A stretch of 11,053 nt of DNA from CAYSPT01 sp964432985 (GTDB lineage Bacteria > Muiribacteriota > CAYSPT01). Positions 1 to 6,234 of this stretch are shown here, in pieces. The DNA lies in assembly GCA_964432985.1 (NCBI GenBank), contig CAYSPT010000107.1, forward strand, positions 1-11,053, written 5' to 3'. Under the pieces are notes generated by a model. It saw only the letters and a list, made by a program, of their open reading frames with translations, did no database searches and was not told the DNA's origin. Both the position numbers and the translations under genes were made by a program. Each line of letters begins with the position of its first letter. Position 1 is the first letter of the stretch.

Positions 1-899
1 AGCAGCTGCTGGAAGAAGCTGATCCGAAGGTCCGGTTATCTATCGCCAACTCTATCTGGTTACCGCTGGCAGTGACGATCAACTCCAGATTCAAGAAGAT
101 GGTGCAGGAGTTTTACCAGGCCGAGGTTACCAGCCTGGATTTCGACTCCGGCGCCGCTGCCGTTATCAATGAATGGGTGAAGAAAAACACCGAAGACAAG
201 ATATCTAAAGTTATTGATGTCCTCGACAGTTCCTGCCGCCTGGTGCTTGTCAACGCCATCTACTTCAAAGGATCCTGGACTGCGGAGTTCAACGAAGCGA
301 GAACGAAAAAGCGCATGTTTACCAGGCTCGATGACAGTCAGAAAAAACATCCCATGATGTCCCAGTCAGGAAACTACCGGTACCTGGGCAGCCGTGATTT
401 CCAGGCGGTCCGGCTCCCATACGGTAATGGGACGGTCAGCATGTACATTTTCCTGCCCGGCAAGAAGACCACGCTTGAAGAATTTATCAGTACCATAAAC
501 TATAAGAACTGGCAGAAATGGATGTCCCGGTTCGATTACATGAAAGGGGATATCACGCTGCCTCGTTTCAAAATCGAGTACGAAGTCACCCTGAACGAGG
601 CGATGCAACGGCTGGGAATGAAGGACGCTTTCAGCCCGGTCAGGGCGAATTTCAAGCGTATTTTCAAGTTCGAACAACCTATCTATATCGATCAGATCAG
701 ACACAAGACGTTTGTAGAGGTAAATGAAGAAGGCACGGAAGCAGCCGCTGTCACAGTGGTGGAGATGGCCCCGGGTTCAGCTCCCGGAGCGGTAGAGGAG
801 CGGTTCTCCATGGTGGTTGACCGGCCCTTCGTTTGCGCTATCCGCGACGACACCACCGGTACAATTCTGTTTATGGGCGCCATCGTCGATCCTCAATAA
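1..899 (+). CDS. Serpin family serine protease inhibitor, N-terminus cut off by window edge
   Basis: The reading frame is open from position 3 to the TAA at 897-899 and continues off the left edge, so the GTG at 72 is internal. About 298 residues are visible. Serpins usually have 370-400, so the first 70-100 are missing. Visible family marks are an N-x-x-W segment (IANSIWLPL, 42-71), NAIYFKGSW (252-278), and the C-terminal signature MVVDRPFVCAI, which fits the serpin pattern at every position. The reactive-centre hinge EEGTEAAAVT (from about 726) has the small residues needed for loop insertion, so an inhibitory rather than non-inhibitory serpin is likely. By alignment of the hinge to antitrypsin, P1-P1' would fall near Gly-Ser in EMAPGSAP. 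That placement is an inference, because the loop after it is longer than in antitrypsin. No signal peptide can be judged. The target protease is unknown. The next gene starts 57 nt downstream on the same strand. Confidence 0.95.
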   Translation, partial: QLLEEADPKVRLSIANSIWLPLAVTINSRFKKMVQEFYQAEVTSLDFDSGAAAVINEWVKKNTEDKISKVIDVLDSSCRLVLVNAIYFKGSWTAEFNEARTKKRMFTRLDDSQKKHPMMSQSGNYRYLGSRDFQAVRLPYGNGTVSMYIFLPGKKTTLEEFISTINYKNWQKWMSRFDYMKGDITLPRFKIEYEVTLNEAMQRLGMKDAFSPVRANFKRIFKFEQPIYIDQIRHKTFVEVNEEGTEAAAVTVVEMAPGSAPGAVEERFSMVVDRPFVCAIRDDTTGTILFMGAIVDPQ

Positions 900-956
900 T
901 CGACCGCGGTAACCCTGCCGTCATTCTACGGTCAGAAGGGACTGAGGATAGGCATC

Positions 957-1691
957 ATGAACGCAAAGCTTATGTCAGACGGCGTCCACCTTCTCGGGCA
1001 ATTCGGACCGATGGGATGCGGCGCCTGGCTGTTTAGCAGCGGCGGTGAAGCGGCGCTGTTTGAAGCCCCCGAGTATACGGTGGTGAAAGAACTCTCTCCA
1101 GCCATCGCTGCGCAACGTGCACTTCGTGCCCGGTCGTTGGATTTGAAGTACGTGATGATCTCGCATCCGCACCACGACCATTTCATGTCTCTGTGGGAGT
1201 ACCGGTCGTTGTTTCCCGACGCTGTTTTCATCGCCCATAAGACCACATCGTATGTCAGGCACCACGACTGCTGCGGAGATATCATATCTCAACCGGAGGT
1301 GTGGCAGACGCTTCCGGGGCATGACGAAACGTTCGATCTTCTTTTCGAGGAAAACGTGGTCGAGTTTCCGCTTGGAGAGACCTTCTTCACCATCCTGTAC
1401 GCCCCGAAACATTCTCCCTCCGATACCTTGATTTATTTCAACGGGTGCCTGTTCCCCGGAGACTGGTGGCTGTTCGAAGGAGACCCCGTCAACTGCCATA
1501 CGGCTGCCGGGGTTTCCTGTGAAGCGATCGACCGCCTGGTGGCCTACGTCTCCATGCGGAAACTGAAAGTTCACACCGTGTTTCCATCCCATGCCAACAA
1601 CATTCTTCGCAACGTCGATTTCTTCGAGATGATGAGAAGGACGCGGGAAGGAATGGTACGGTGCTTGGCTCAAAATGACAGTTTAACGTGA
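957..1691 (+). CDS. Metallo-beta-lactamase fold metal-dependent hydrolase
   Basis: This 244-residue protein carries the metal-binding HxHxDH motif of the metallo-beta-lactamase superfamily (H70, H72, D74, H75 in SHPHHDHF). Later candidate ligands are H152 (APKHSPSD), D169 (LFPGDWW) and H212 (FPSHAN), in the usual order and spacing. These imply a dinuclear metal site for hydrolysis or redox chemistry. The substrate cannot be named: the family covers lactonases, glyoxalase II-like thioesterases, nucleases and others, and there is no flavodoxin or rubredoxin domain attached. No signal peptide or membrane helix is seen, so it is probably cytoplasmic. The ATG at 957 follows TGAGGA at 943-948 with an 8-nt spacer. 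It lies between the serpin and a small unknown gene, all on the plus strand with short gaps, so co-transcription is likely, but a shared role is not evident. Confidence 0.9.
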   Translation: MNAKLMSDGVHLLGQFGPMGCGAWLFSSGGEAALFEAPEYTVVKELSPAIAAQRALRARSLDLKYVMISHPHHDHFMSLWEYRSLFPDAVFIAHKTTSYVRHHDCCGDIISQPEVWQTLPGHDETFDLLFEENVVEFPLGETFFTILYAPKHSPSDTLIYFNGCLFPGDWWLFEGDPVNCHTAAGVSCEAIDRLVAYVSMRKLKVHTVFPSHANNILRNVDFFEMMRRTREGMVRCLAQNDSLT

Positions 1692-1706
1692 GAGGTACAA
1701 AATACG

Positions 1707-2108
1707 ATGGGATTTTTGGATGGCATCAAGGATTTGTTCAAAGCACCCGGCGGCGGGCAGGCGGAATGTCCCGACTGTGAAGAATTCGCCCAGCGGGACT
1801 ATTGCTGGCAGGAGTACCTGGAGCAGGCTTCGCCTTTCCCTTTCGGACCACCGCCATACGGACCGGAAATTCCTCCTGATGAATTACCGGAAGCGCTGAA
1901 GGAGGAACTGGATTTCTGGCACCCGTATGCCGTTTTCAAGCTCCGGGACGGGTACCGTATAATCACTCCTGGTGCGCGCACCCCTTCCGGGCTGAAGACG
2001 ATCATAAAGGATTGCGGTCAGGCGGTGCCCAACGTGGCCGGCGCGCGGTTCGACCAGGATAACCTCGGTTTCAAGAGCCGCTGGTTCGATATTGTTATCA
2101 AGGGGTGA
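1707..2108 (+). CDS. Conserved-looking small protein of unknown function with CPDC motif
   Basis: I do not recognise this 133-residue protein. It starts at ATG 1707 after AGAGG at 1691-1695, only 15 nt past the stop of the metallo-beta-lactamase gene, so it is very probably co-transcribed and real. The N-terminus MGFLDGIKDLFK could form a short amphipathic helix. A CPDC pair (C21, C24) plus C33 could bind a metal or form a disulfide. Residues about 43-60 are rich in proline and aromatics (SPFPFGPPPYGPEIPP), followed by an acidic helix and a mixed C-terminal domain ending in IVIKG. There is no signal peptide. It converges on the desulforedoxin pair, with its TGA 33 nt from their stop codon and a hairpin in between. 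Confidence 0.8.
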   Translation: MGFLDGIKDLFKAPGGGQAECPDCEEFAQRDYCWQEYLEQASPFPFGPPPYGPEIPPDELPEALKEELDFWHPYAVFKLRDGYRIITPGARTPSGLKTIIKDCGQAVPNVAGARFDQDNLGFKSRWFDIVIKG

Positions 2109-2114
2109 GGACAG

Positions 2115-2142
2115 GTTACGTCTGCAGGTTACGCCTGCAGAC
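2115..2142. terminator. Perfect hairpin between convergent genes, built from a 13-bp direct repeat
   Basis: GTCTGCAGG (2120-2128) and CCTGCAGAC (2134-2142) form a perfect 9-bp stem with a TTACG loop. It sits exactly between the plus-strand stop (2106-2108) and the minus-strand stop (2142-2144), so it could end transcription from both sides. There is no T-tract on either strand, so it is not a standard intrinsic terminator. The stem arises from two tandem 13-mers, gttacgtctgcag (2115-2127) and gttacgcctgcag (2128-2140), followed by a decayed third copy that contains the desulforedoxin stop codon. Confidence 0.5.
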
Positions 2143-2390
2143 TACGCTGCTTCCAGGACCATCGGGATGTTGCAGCATACCGGCTTGAAATCACCGTCAC
2201 CCTGCAGGATGATGGCTGCTTCCGCTTTGCAAACCGGGCATATGTAGAAGTCCACCGGTTTTTCTTTTTTCACCATCTCCACGTTGCAGCAGCGGGGCTC
2301 GAATTTCCCTGTCTGGGGCGCCAGGACCGTTACCTCTACCAGGCACACCGGGCACACGTAGACGGTCCCCCGGGCGTTTTTGCGGTTCAT
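2142..2390 (-). CDS. Tandem desulforedoxin-like protein with two FeS4 modules
   Basis: From ATG 2390 this gives an 82-residue protein with two copies of the desulforedoxin pattern. Module 1 has C13-x2-C16 and C34-C35 (CPVC, then RCCNVEM). Module 2 has C51-x2-C54 and C72-C73 (CPVC, then VCCNIPM). The CX2C plus adjacent CC arrangement is the rubredoxin-like FeS4 site of desulforedoxin and of the N-terminal domain of desulfoferrodoxin. A role in electron transfer or oxygen/superoxide defence in an anaerobe is inferred; structural zinc is the alternative. The open frame extends upstream to 2507, but that part overlaps the preceding gene and has no such motif. The chosen ATG overlaps the upstream stop as ATGA and follows AAGGGG (2401-2406), which argues for coupled translation. 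The stop TAG abuts the convergent hairpin. Confidence 0.85.
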   Translation of the reverse strand: MNRKNARGTVYVCPVCLVEVTVLAPQTGKFEPRCCNVEMVKKEKPVDFYICPVCKAEAAIILQGDGDFKPVCCNIPMVLEAA

Positions 2391-2614
2391 GCTCTTCTGT
2401 CCCCTTTCCGCCGCCCGGAAGGAGCAATCGACTCCATCTTTTTCCCACAGCAGGTCATATCCAGAACACCCACACCGCCTTTGGTGACTATGACCAGGTT
2501 GCTGCACTCGCGGCAGGCGTAACTCGTCCCCACGTCGATGGTCAGGGCCTTCTCCCAGATCTCCAGGTCCCAGTCCTGGTAGCCTTTGTCAAATTCATCA
2601 AAATCGTCTCTCAT
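2387..2614 (-). CDS. Desulforedoxin-like FeS4 domain protein
   Basis: This 75-residue protein has an acidic N-terminus of about 30 residues followed by one desulforedoxin-like module: C34-x2-C37 (YACRECSN) and C55-C56 (MTCCGKKME). Desulforedoxin itself is only about 36 residues with C-x2-C and CC, so here the module has an added N-terminal arm and a basic tail (SGRRKGDRRA). It probably binds one iron (or zinc) and transfers electrons, perhaps with the two-module protein encoded directly after it. The ATG at 2614 follows a near-perfect Shine-Dalgarno AAAGGAGGT (complement of 2620-2628). The stop TGA overlaps the next start as ATGA. No desulfoferrodoxin C-terminal (superoxide reductase) domain is attached, and no such gene lies in the window. 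Confidence 0.85.
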   Translation of the reverse strand: MRDDFDEFDKGYQDWDLEIWEKALTIDVGTSYACRECSNLVIVTKGGVGVLDMTCCGKKMESIAPSGRRKGDRRA

Positions 2615-2695
2615 GTCGGACCTCCTTTAGTGCGGCAGATGGTTATGGATGCTGTAATGGCGGGTGCACAAAATCCCTGCCTGCCCCGTGCCATA

Positions 2696-2724
2696 AGTGT
2701 ATGATAATCATCCCATTGGTTCAA
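2696..2724 (-). promoter_or_regulatory. Candidate promoter with Fur-core-like palindrome in the spacer
   Basis: On the minus strand TTGAAC (complement of 2719-2724) and TACACT (complement of 2696-2701) are separated by 17 nt, each matching the sigma-70 hexamers at 4 of 6 positions. The spacer holds ATGATAATCAT (2701-2711), a perfect palindrome identical to the centre of the classical Fur box; the outer flanks do not match. A repressor there would block the promoter of the desulforedoxin pair, whose start is about 75 nt beyond the predicted transcription start. A separate perfect TTGACA (complement of 2754-2759) lacks a good -10 at the right distance. CCCATTGG (2712-2719) and CCAATGGG (2777-2784) form a spaced inverted repeat in the same 185-nt gap. 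Confidence 0.4.
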
Positions 2725-2799
2725 TAGATAAAACGTGATAGGTCACCGAAAAATGTCAATTCACCTCTTGCTTTAGCCAATGGGGAGTTGTCGCACCCG

Positions 2800-4062
2800 T
2801 TACAGGTCCATGATCCTCCGGCCTTTACCGGTGGTGTAATCAAAGGTGGTGAGGCTGTGGCCGGTGTTCAGGATAAGCAGGCTGCCTTTGAAGTAGATGG
2901 GCTTCACATCCCTGATAACGCCTATGGCTAAGAATGTGCTGAGACTGATGATTTCGGTAATGGATTGTCCGGTGTCCGAGCGCGTGCCGGCCAGAACGGC
3001 TTTGCCTGCCTGGTCGTGAAGTGTGAACGAAAAATCGTGTCCGGGATAGGTTTTGATGGTTCTTTCGGTACCGGTTCCCACATCGGTGACGACCATTTCT
3101 AGACCGGGCCGCATATACAGAAGCTGGTTGCCATTCAGCCATACCGCCGAACCGCCCAGGTAGCCTTTCAATTCGCGTTTCCGCTCCAGGAGCCCGTCGG
3201 TGATCCACCAGGATGGCCCGGCAGCGGTTGCGCTGTTTTCAGCGGAGGTCCCGGCGGCGATAATGTCAGAGGACTGTTGCGCGCTGTGCAGATCGAACCT
3301 GGCGACAGCGGCGTTACCGTCGGGCGCAACCGAATCGATCGCCAGTACCCGTGATTCGGGATCTACTGTCACCCGCGGTTCTACCTGGTTCGCCGGATCT
3401 GTAATGTCCGCTTTGCCGGTCACCAAATCGGTCAAATCCACCACCACGGTCATATGACGGTCGTTGTCTCCGGGGGAAGATTCCCGAAGCAGCAGGTACA
3501 TCCTCTGTCCTCCCGGGGAGAGCAGTCTACCGGTAATAACCATACTCTCGGGGCACGTAAACCGCCACAGATCCACGGCGTTCTCCGCGTTTCGCAGTAG
3601 CACGTGACCGGAATCCAGGTAGCTTAACAGGCTGCTGCCGGGAACAAAAAGAGGTGACGATCCCCGGAAACGTCCGGCCGAAGGTGCCGCTCCCCTTTGA
3701 TCAAACGGCGGACCGATGATGATATAGCTGCACGGTCGCCCGGATTTATCTTCTTCGAGAAACGATACCGCCACCCTGTCGTTTGCAGTGGTGGCGGACA
3801 CTTCCTGCACGTCGGGGACGGTAACGGTTCTGCCATGCCCGGCAAACGGAACCAGGTACAGGCATTTTTCTGTTTGGCCGGACACAAACGGTGCGTTTCG
3901 GACCCTGGCGGTACACGTCAGCGCCAGTGCCCGGGAGGTGAAATCCACATTGTCTATAGTTTCGATGGATGAGCCGGGGGTGCACGAACAAGCGAACAGA
4001 GAACAGAGCATCAGCAAGACCGACACGGCGGTTGAGGCTCTCGGTTTGGCCACGTCCATCAT
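2800..4062 (-). CDS. Predicted lipoprotein with beta-propeller-like sequence, function unknown
   Basis: This 420-residue protein begins with a lipoprotein-type signal peptide: basic residues K6 and R8, a hydrophobic stretch VSVLLMLCSL, and the lipobox LFAC (L22-C25), so C25 would be lipidated after signal peptidase II cleavage. The remainder is rich in short beta-strand patterns with turns of the kind SPGGQRMYLL, VAPDGNAAVARFDL and VWLNGNQLLYM. These resemble blades of a WD40/YncE- or TolB-like propeller, but no diagnostic repeat is strong enough for a family name. It is probably membrane-anchored on the outer face. The ATG at 4062 is followed at once by a second ATG (4059), and neither has a strong Shine-Dalgarno. 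It lies 72 nt downstream of the zinc-ribbon membrane protein gene on the same strand and may share its transcript. Confidence 0.8.
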   Translation of the reverse strand: MMDVAKPRASTAVSVLLMLCSLFACSCTPGSSIETIDNVDFTSRALALTCTARVRNAPFVSGQTEKCLYLVPFAGHGRTVTVPDVQEVSATTANDRVAVSFLEEDKSGRPCSYIIIGPPFDQRGAAPSAGRFRGSSPLFVPGSSLLSYLDSGHVLLRNAENAVDLWRFTCPESMVITGRLLSPGGQRMYLLLRESSPGDNDRHMTVVVDLTDLVTGKADITDPANQVEPRVTVDPESRVLAIDSVAPDGNAAVARFDLHSAQQSSDIIAAGTSAENSATAAGPSWWITDGLLERKRELKGYLGGSAVWLNGNQLLYMRPGLEMVVTDVGTGTERTIKTYPGHDFSFTLHDQAGKAVLAGTRSDTGQSITEIISLSTFLAIGVIRDVKPIYFKGSLLILNTGHSLTTFDYTTGKGRRIMDL

Positions 4063-4134
4063 GTACGTTTACTCACAATCATTGAAAACTCCCCATGACT
4101 AAGGCAGGAGACTTTACGGCGTTCTTTAATAACA

Positions 4135-4401
4135 TCAATAGCTGTAGGAGGGGATAGCAATAGCTAACAGAAACAGGATGATAAATCCGACGATGATGTA
4201 CTCGATTATCCTCTGCTTAGTCCAAAACTTCTTTTGAACAGGACTGGTGCGGGGCGGCAGTTTCATTACCACCAGGTGTTCGGTCTCCAGATCCTGTGCT
4301 GCCACCGCCTGCCCACAATTGCGGCAGAACTGGTGGGATCCCTCCAGTGGAGCCTCGCAGCTTGAACATAACTTCTTTCCCGGCGTCATTTTCTGTGCCA
4401 T
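4135..4401 (-). CDS. Zinc-ribbon protein with C-terminal membrane helix
   Basis: From ATG 4401 this is an 88-residue protein. It has an N-terminal zinc ribbon (CSSC, then CRNC about 14 residues later), a polar linker with basic residues (KKFWTKQR), and one C-terminal transmembrane helix (YIIVGFIILFLLAIAIP) ending four residues before the stop. The layout is that of a tail-anchored cytoplasmic zinc ribbon, common in prokaryotes and mostly uncharacterised. The frame is open to an earlier ATG at 4440 (101 residues), but neither ATG has a Shine-Dalgarno. A TATACT lies 6 nt before the 4401 ATG, which would fit a leaderless start there; this is inference. A 10-bp direct repeat, gcgtccacat, occurs twice with period 13 just upstream (about 4430-4452). 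Confidence 0.7.
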   Translation of the reverse strand: MAQKMTPGKKLCSSCEAPLEGSHQFCRNCGQAVAAQDLETEHLVVMKLPPRTSPVQKKFWTKQRIIEYIIVGFIILFLLAIAIPSYSY

Positions 4402-4536
4402 GAGTTCAGTATACTGCCGAAGCGTGATTTGCGTCCACATTTAGCGTCCACATACGGGGAGTATTATGTCCGGATCTGACCGGTCCGGCCGACGGCCTGG
4501 TGTGCTGACCAGCCAGGTGCGGCGGGTGACCCGGTG

Positions 4537-4545
4537 TGATATAGT
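4537..4545 (+). promoter_or_regulatory. Candidate extended -10 element for the secreted-protein gene
   Basis: TGATATAGT reads as an extended -10 (TGn followed by TATAGT, 4540-4545). No -35 hexamer is seen at the usual distance, which extended -10 promoters can lack. It lies in the 225-nt divergent gap between the zinc-ribbon gene and the gene starting at 4627, about 75 nt from that start after allowing for a transcription start near 4552. The same gap holds small palindromes GACCGGTC (4478-4485) and TCACGTGA (4564-4571) of unknown meaning. Confidence 0.3.
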
Positions 4546-4626
4546 TGGAACAAATTTGTGCCGTCACGTGATCCTTGGTCGACGGTTGCCCGTATGAAGA
4601 TGTCAGGGAAGGGGATGGGGGTAACA

Positions 4627-6159
4627 ATGAGGAAGCACCCGGAAAGAACAAAACACAAAACAGTGAAGAGACTAACGGTAACACCGGTATCGATGAAAGC
4701 AATGGGTCTGTTTCTGGCGGTGTGCCTGTGCCTGCTGGCGGCGGCGCACGGTTTTTGCAAGGACCGGGATACAGAGTCAGACATCAAGCACAGATACTAT
4801 GACGCCATCCAGAAAACGGCCAACATGGTCTCCGACGGAGAAGCACGCCGGCTGGTGCAAAAGGCCGGACTTAACATCCTCAACATAACCTGGGAAGATA
4901 CCGGGCGGTACAAGAACTCATCGGTGGGACCCAATATCAGCGACATGACCATCCAGGTGATGTTCAGGCATGGAGAGCCTCGGTCCAGAATAAGTCTTAA
5001 ACCGGCCCCGGGTCTGTACGCTTCGGTTCCCGGCGGACCTGCCGGACGTCTCGAGGCCAGGTGCATGCCGGTCATCCGCTACGACAACTTTTCGGACAGG
5101 ACGGCGGACCTCGATCCGCGGGATTTCGTGCTGCTGGTGGGCAACGAAAAGGGTAAGGATCTGAAGCGCATTTCGCTGTATGATTTTCTCGTCGATCCTA
5201 CCCGGTACCTGCACCATCCCCGTTCGTGGAAAGCCAGGGAAAAGACTCTGTTCTGCGACCGCGACGGCAAGGTGCTGGTCAGCGCCCAGGCCTGTTTCCT
5301 GCCGGTTCCCCGACAGGGAGAAGCCACCTTCAACCCGGTGCTGTTCAACTACCAGTCCACCCAGGGCGACCCGGCGGTACTCACCATCCTCGCTACCCGT
5401 GAAGGTACCAGCGTCACGGTGATTGACAATGTGCGTAACCAGTTCGAAGAAGGAGGCGCCTGGGGCCAGCGGTTGTTTTTCAACCAGGACGGCCAGCGGG
5501 CCAGCCTCACCGGGGAACGTGAAAGCGAGTTCAAGCAGCGCCGGCAGGCGCAGGATGAGCACCAGATCACACCCCAGGTGATAGTGGACGGAAAATCAGC
5601 CGCCGAAGGGCTCAACATGGTGCTTCTGATCCAGGTTCCACTGAAACAGAAGAACCCCCGGCCCATGATCCTGGGAGGCGGTTACGGGATCGACAGCATG
5701 GCGGTAGAGAGCGCATCGGTACCAAAGAGCTCAAGCGATGTGGAGAACGCCGTCATCGGGCATGGTGCCCTGGAGGGACCCTTTGTGGAGATTGACGATC
5801 TGGATATCGAGCGCGACGAGCGGTTCCCGGTGCGGGTGACGGTGCAGTTCTACAAGGCCACTTCAAACGGTGTGGTGAGCAGCGAGGACATACGTCAGAT
5901 CAAGAAGCAGATCGATCACGTCTACGATCAAAGCGACTACGTGGGCAGCCTGGTTACCGCCGGGAACACCGGCCGGATTACCGAGTACGAGGGCGCCAAG
6001 GTGCAGCCGTCGGACTGGTGGGTGGTCTTCTGGGACCGGCACGAAAGGAACACCGGCGAGCCCCGGGCGCTGGCTGTGGCACGGCTGCGGCAGATACTGG
6101 GACGGGATTTTCAGAAGCAGGCGGTCACCGACCTGTACCTGAATCTGCTGCTGCGGTAG
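4627..6159 (+). CDS. Secreted protein of unknown function, about 510 residues
   Basis: I do not recognise this protein. I chose ATG 4627 because GGGGG precedes it by 5 nt and because the resulting N-terminus is a long basic n-region (RKHPERTKHKTVKR) followed by a hydrophobic segment (GLFLAVCLCLLAAAHG), a likely Sec signal peptide cleaved near AHG. The frame is open upstream to 4558, and an alternative ATG at 4693 directly precedes the hydrophobic core. The mature part is soluble and has few cysteines. It contains patches such as LDPRDFVLLVGNEKGKDLKR, an acidic strand EIDDLDIERDERFPVRVTVQFYKA, a possible helix (SSEDIRQIKKQIDHVYDQ), and a C-terminal amphipathic helix ending YLNLLLR. It is divergent from the zinc-ribbon gene and convergent with the radical SAM gene. 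Confidence 0.8.
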   Translation: MRKHPERTKHKTVKRLTVTPVSMKAMGLFLAVCLCLLAAAHGFCKDRDTESDIKHRYYDAIQKTANMVSDGEARRLVQKAGLNILNITWEDTGRYKNSSVGPNISDMTIQVMFRHGEPRSRISLKPAPGLYASVPGGPAGRLEARCMPVIRYDNFSDRTADLDPRDFVLLVGNEKGKDLKRISLYDFLVDPTRYLHHPRSWKAREKTLFCDRDGKVLVSAQACFLPVPRQGEATFNPVLFNYQSTQGDPAVLTILATREGTSVTVIDNVRNQFEEGGAWGQRLFFNQDGQRASLTGERESEFKQRRQAQDEHQITPQVIVDGKSAAEGLNMVLLIQVPLKQKNPRPMILGGGYGIDSMAVESASVPKSSSDVENAVIGHGALEGPFVEIDDLDIERDERFPVRVTVQFYKATSNGVVSSEDIRQIKKQIDHVYDQSDYVGSLVTAGNTGRITEYEGAKVQPSDWWVVFWDRHERNTGEPRALAVARLRQILGRDFQKQAVTDLYLNLLLR

Positions 6160-6193
6160 GAGCTGCGGCAGCTGCTCAAGAAGGCCGGCGAGG

Positions 6194-6225
6194 GGCCAAC
6201 TGTGCTTGGCCTTGCATTTCTGCAA
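6194..6225. other. Two adjacent perfect hairpins between convergent genes
   Basis: GGCCAA-CTGTGC-TTGGCC (6194-6211) and TTGCA-TTTC-TGCAA (6212-6225) are perfect inverted repeats placed back to back in the 75-nt gap between two convergent stop codons. Neither is followed by a T-tract in the correct sense: the run of A at 6224-6230 reads as T before, not after, the hairpins for the minus-strand gene. They may still end transcription from both sides, by folding or by protecting RNA ends. A weaker stem (GCTGCTGC with GCGGCAGC, one G-U pair) overlaps the end of the plus-strand gene. Confidence 0.35.
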
Positions 6226-6234
6226 AAAAAGGCG

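Noticed and set aside
975..1673. 232-codon minus-strand frame opposite the metallo-beta-lactamase gene.
   Set aside because: It mirrors the coding frame of a gene with an intact HxHxDH motif; its own translation is low-complexity and unlike any family.
2391..2507. N-terminal extension of the two-module desulforedoxin frame.
   Set aside because: This part overlaps the upstream desulforedoxin gene in another frame and has no FeS4 module. The ATG at 2390 with ATGA overlap and AAGGGG explains the start better.
6194..6230. Intrinsic terminator for the secreted-protein or radical SAM gene.
   Set aside because: Perfect hairpins exist, but the A/T run is on the wrong side for both strands. Recorded as hairpins rather than as a terminator.
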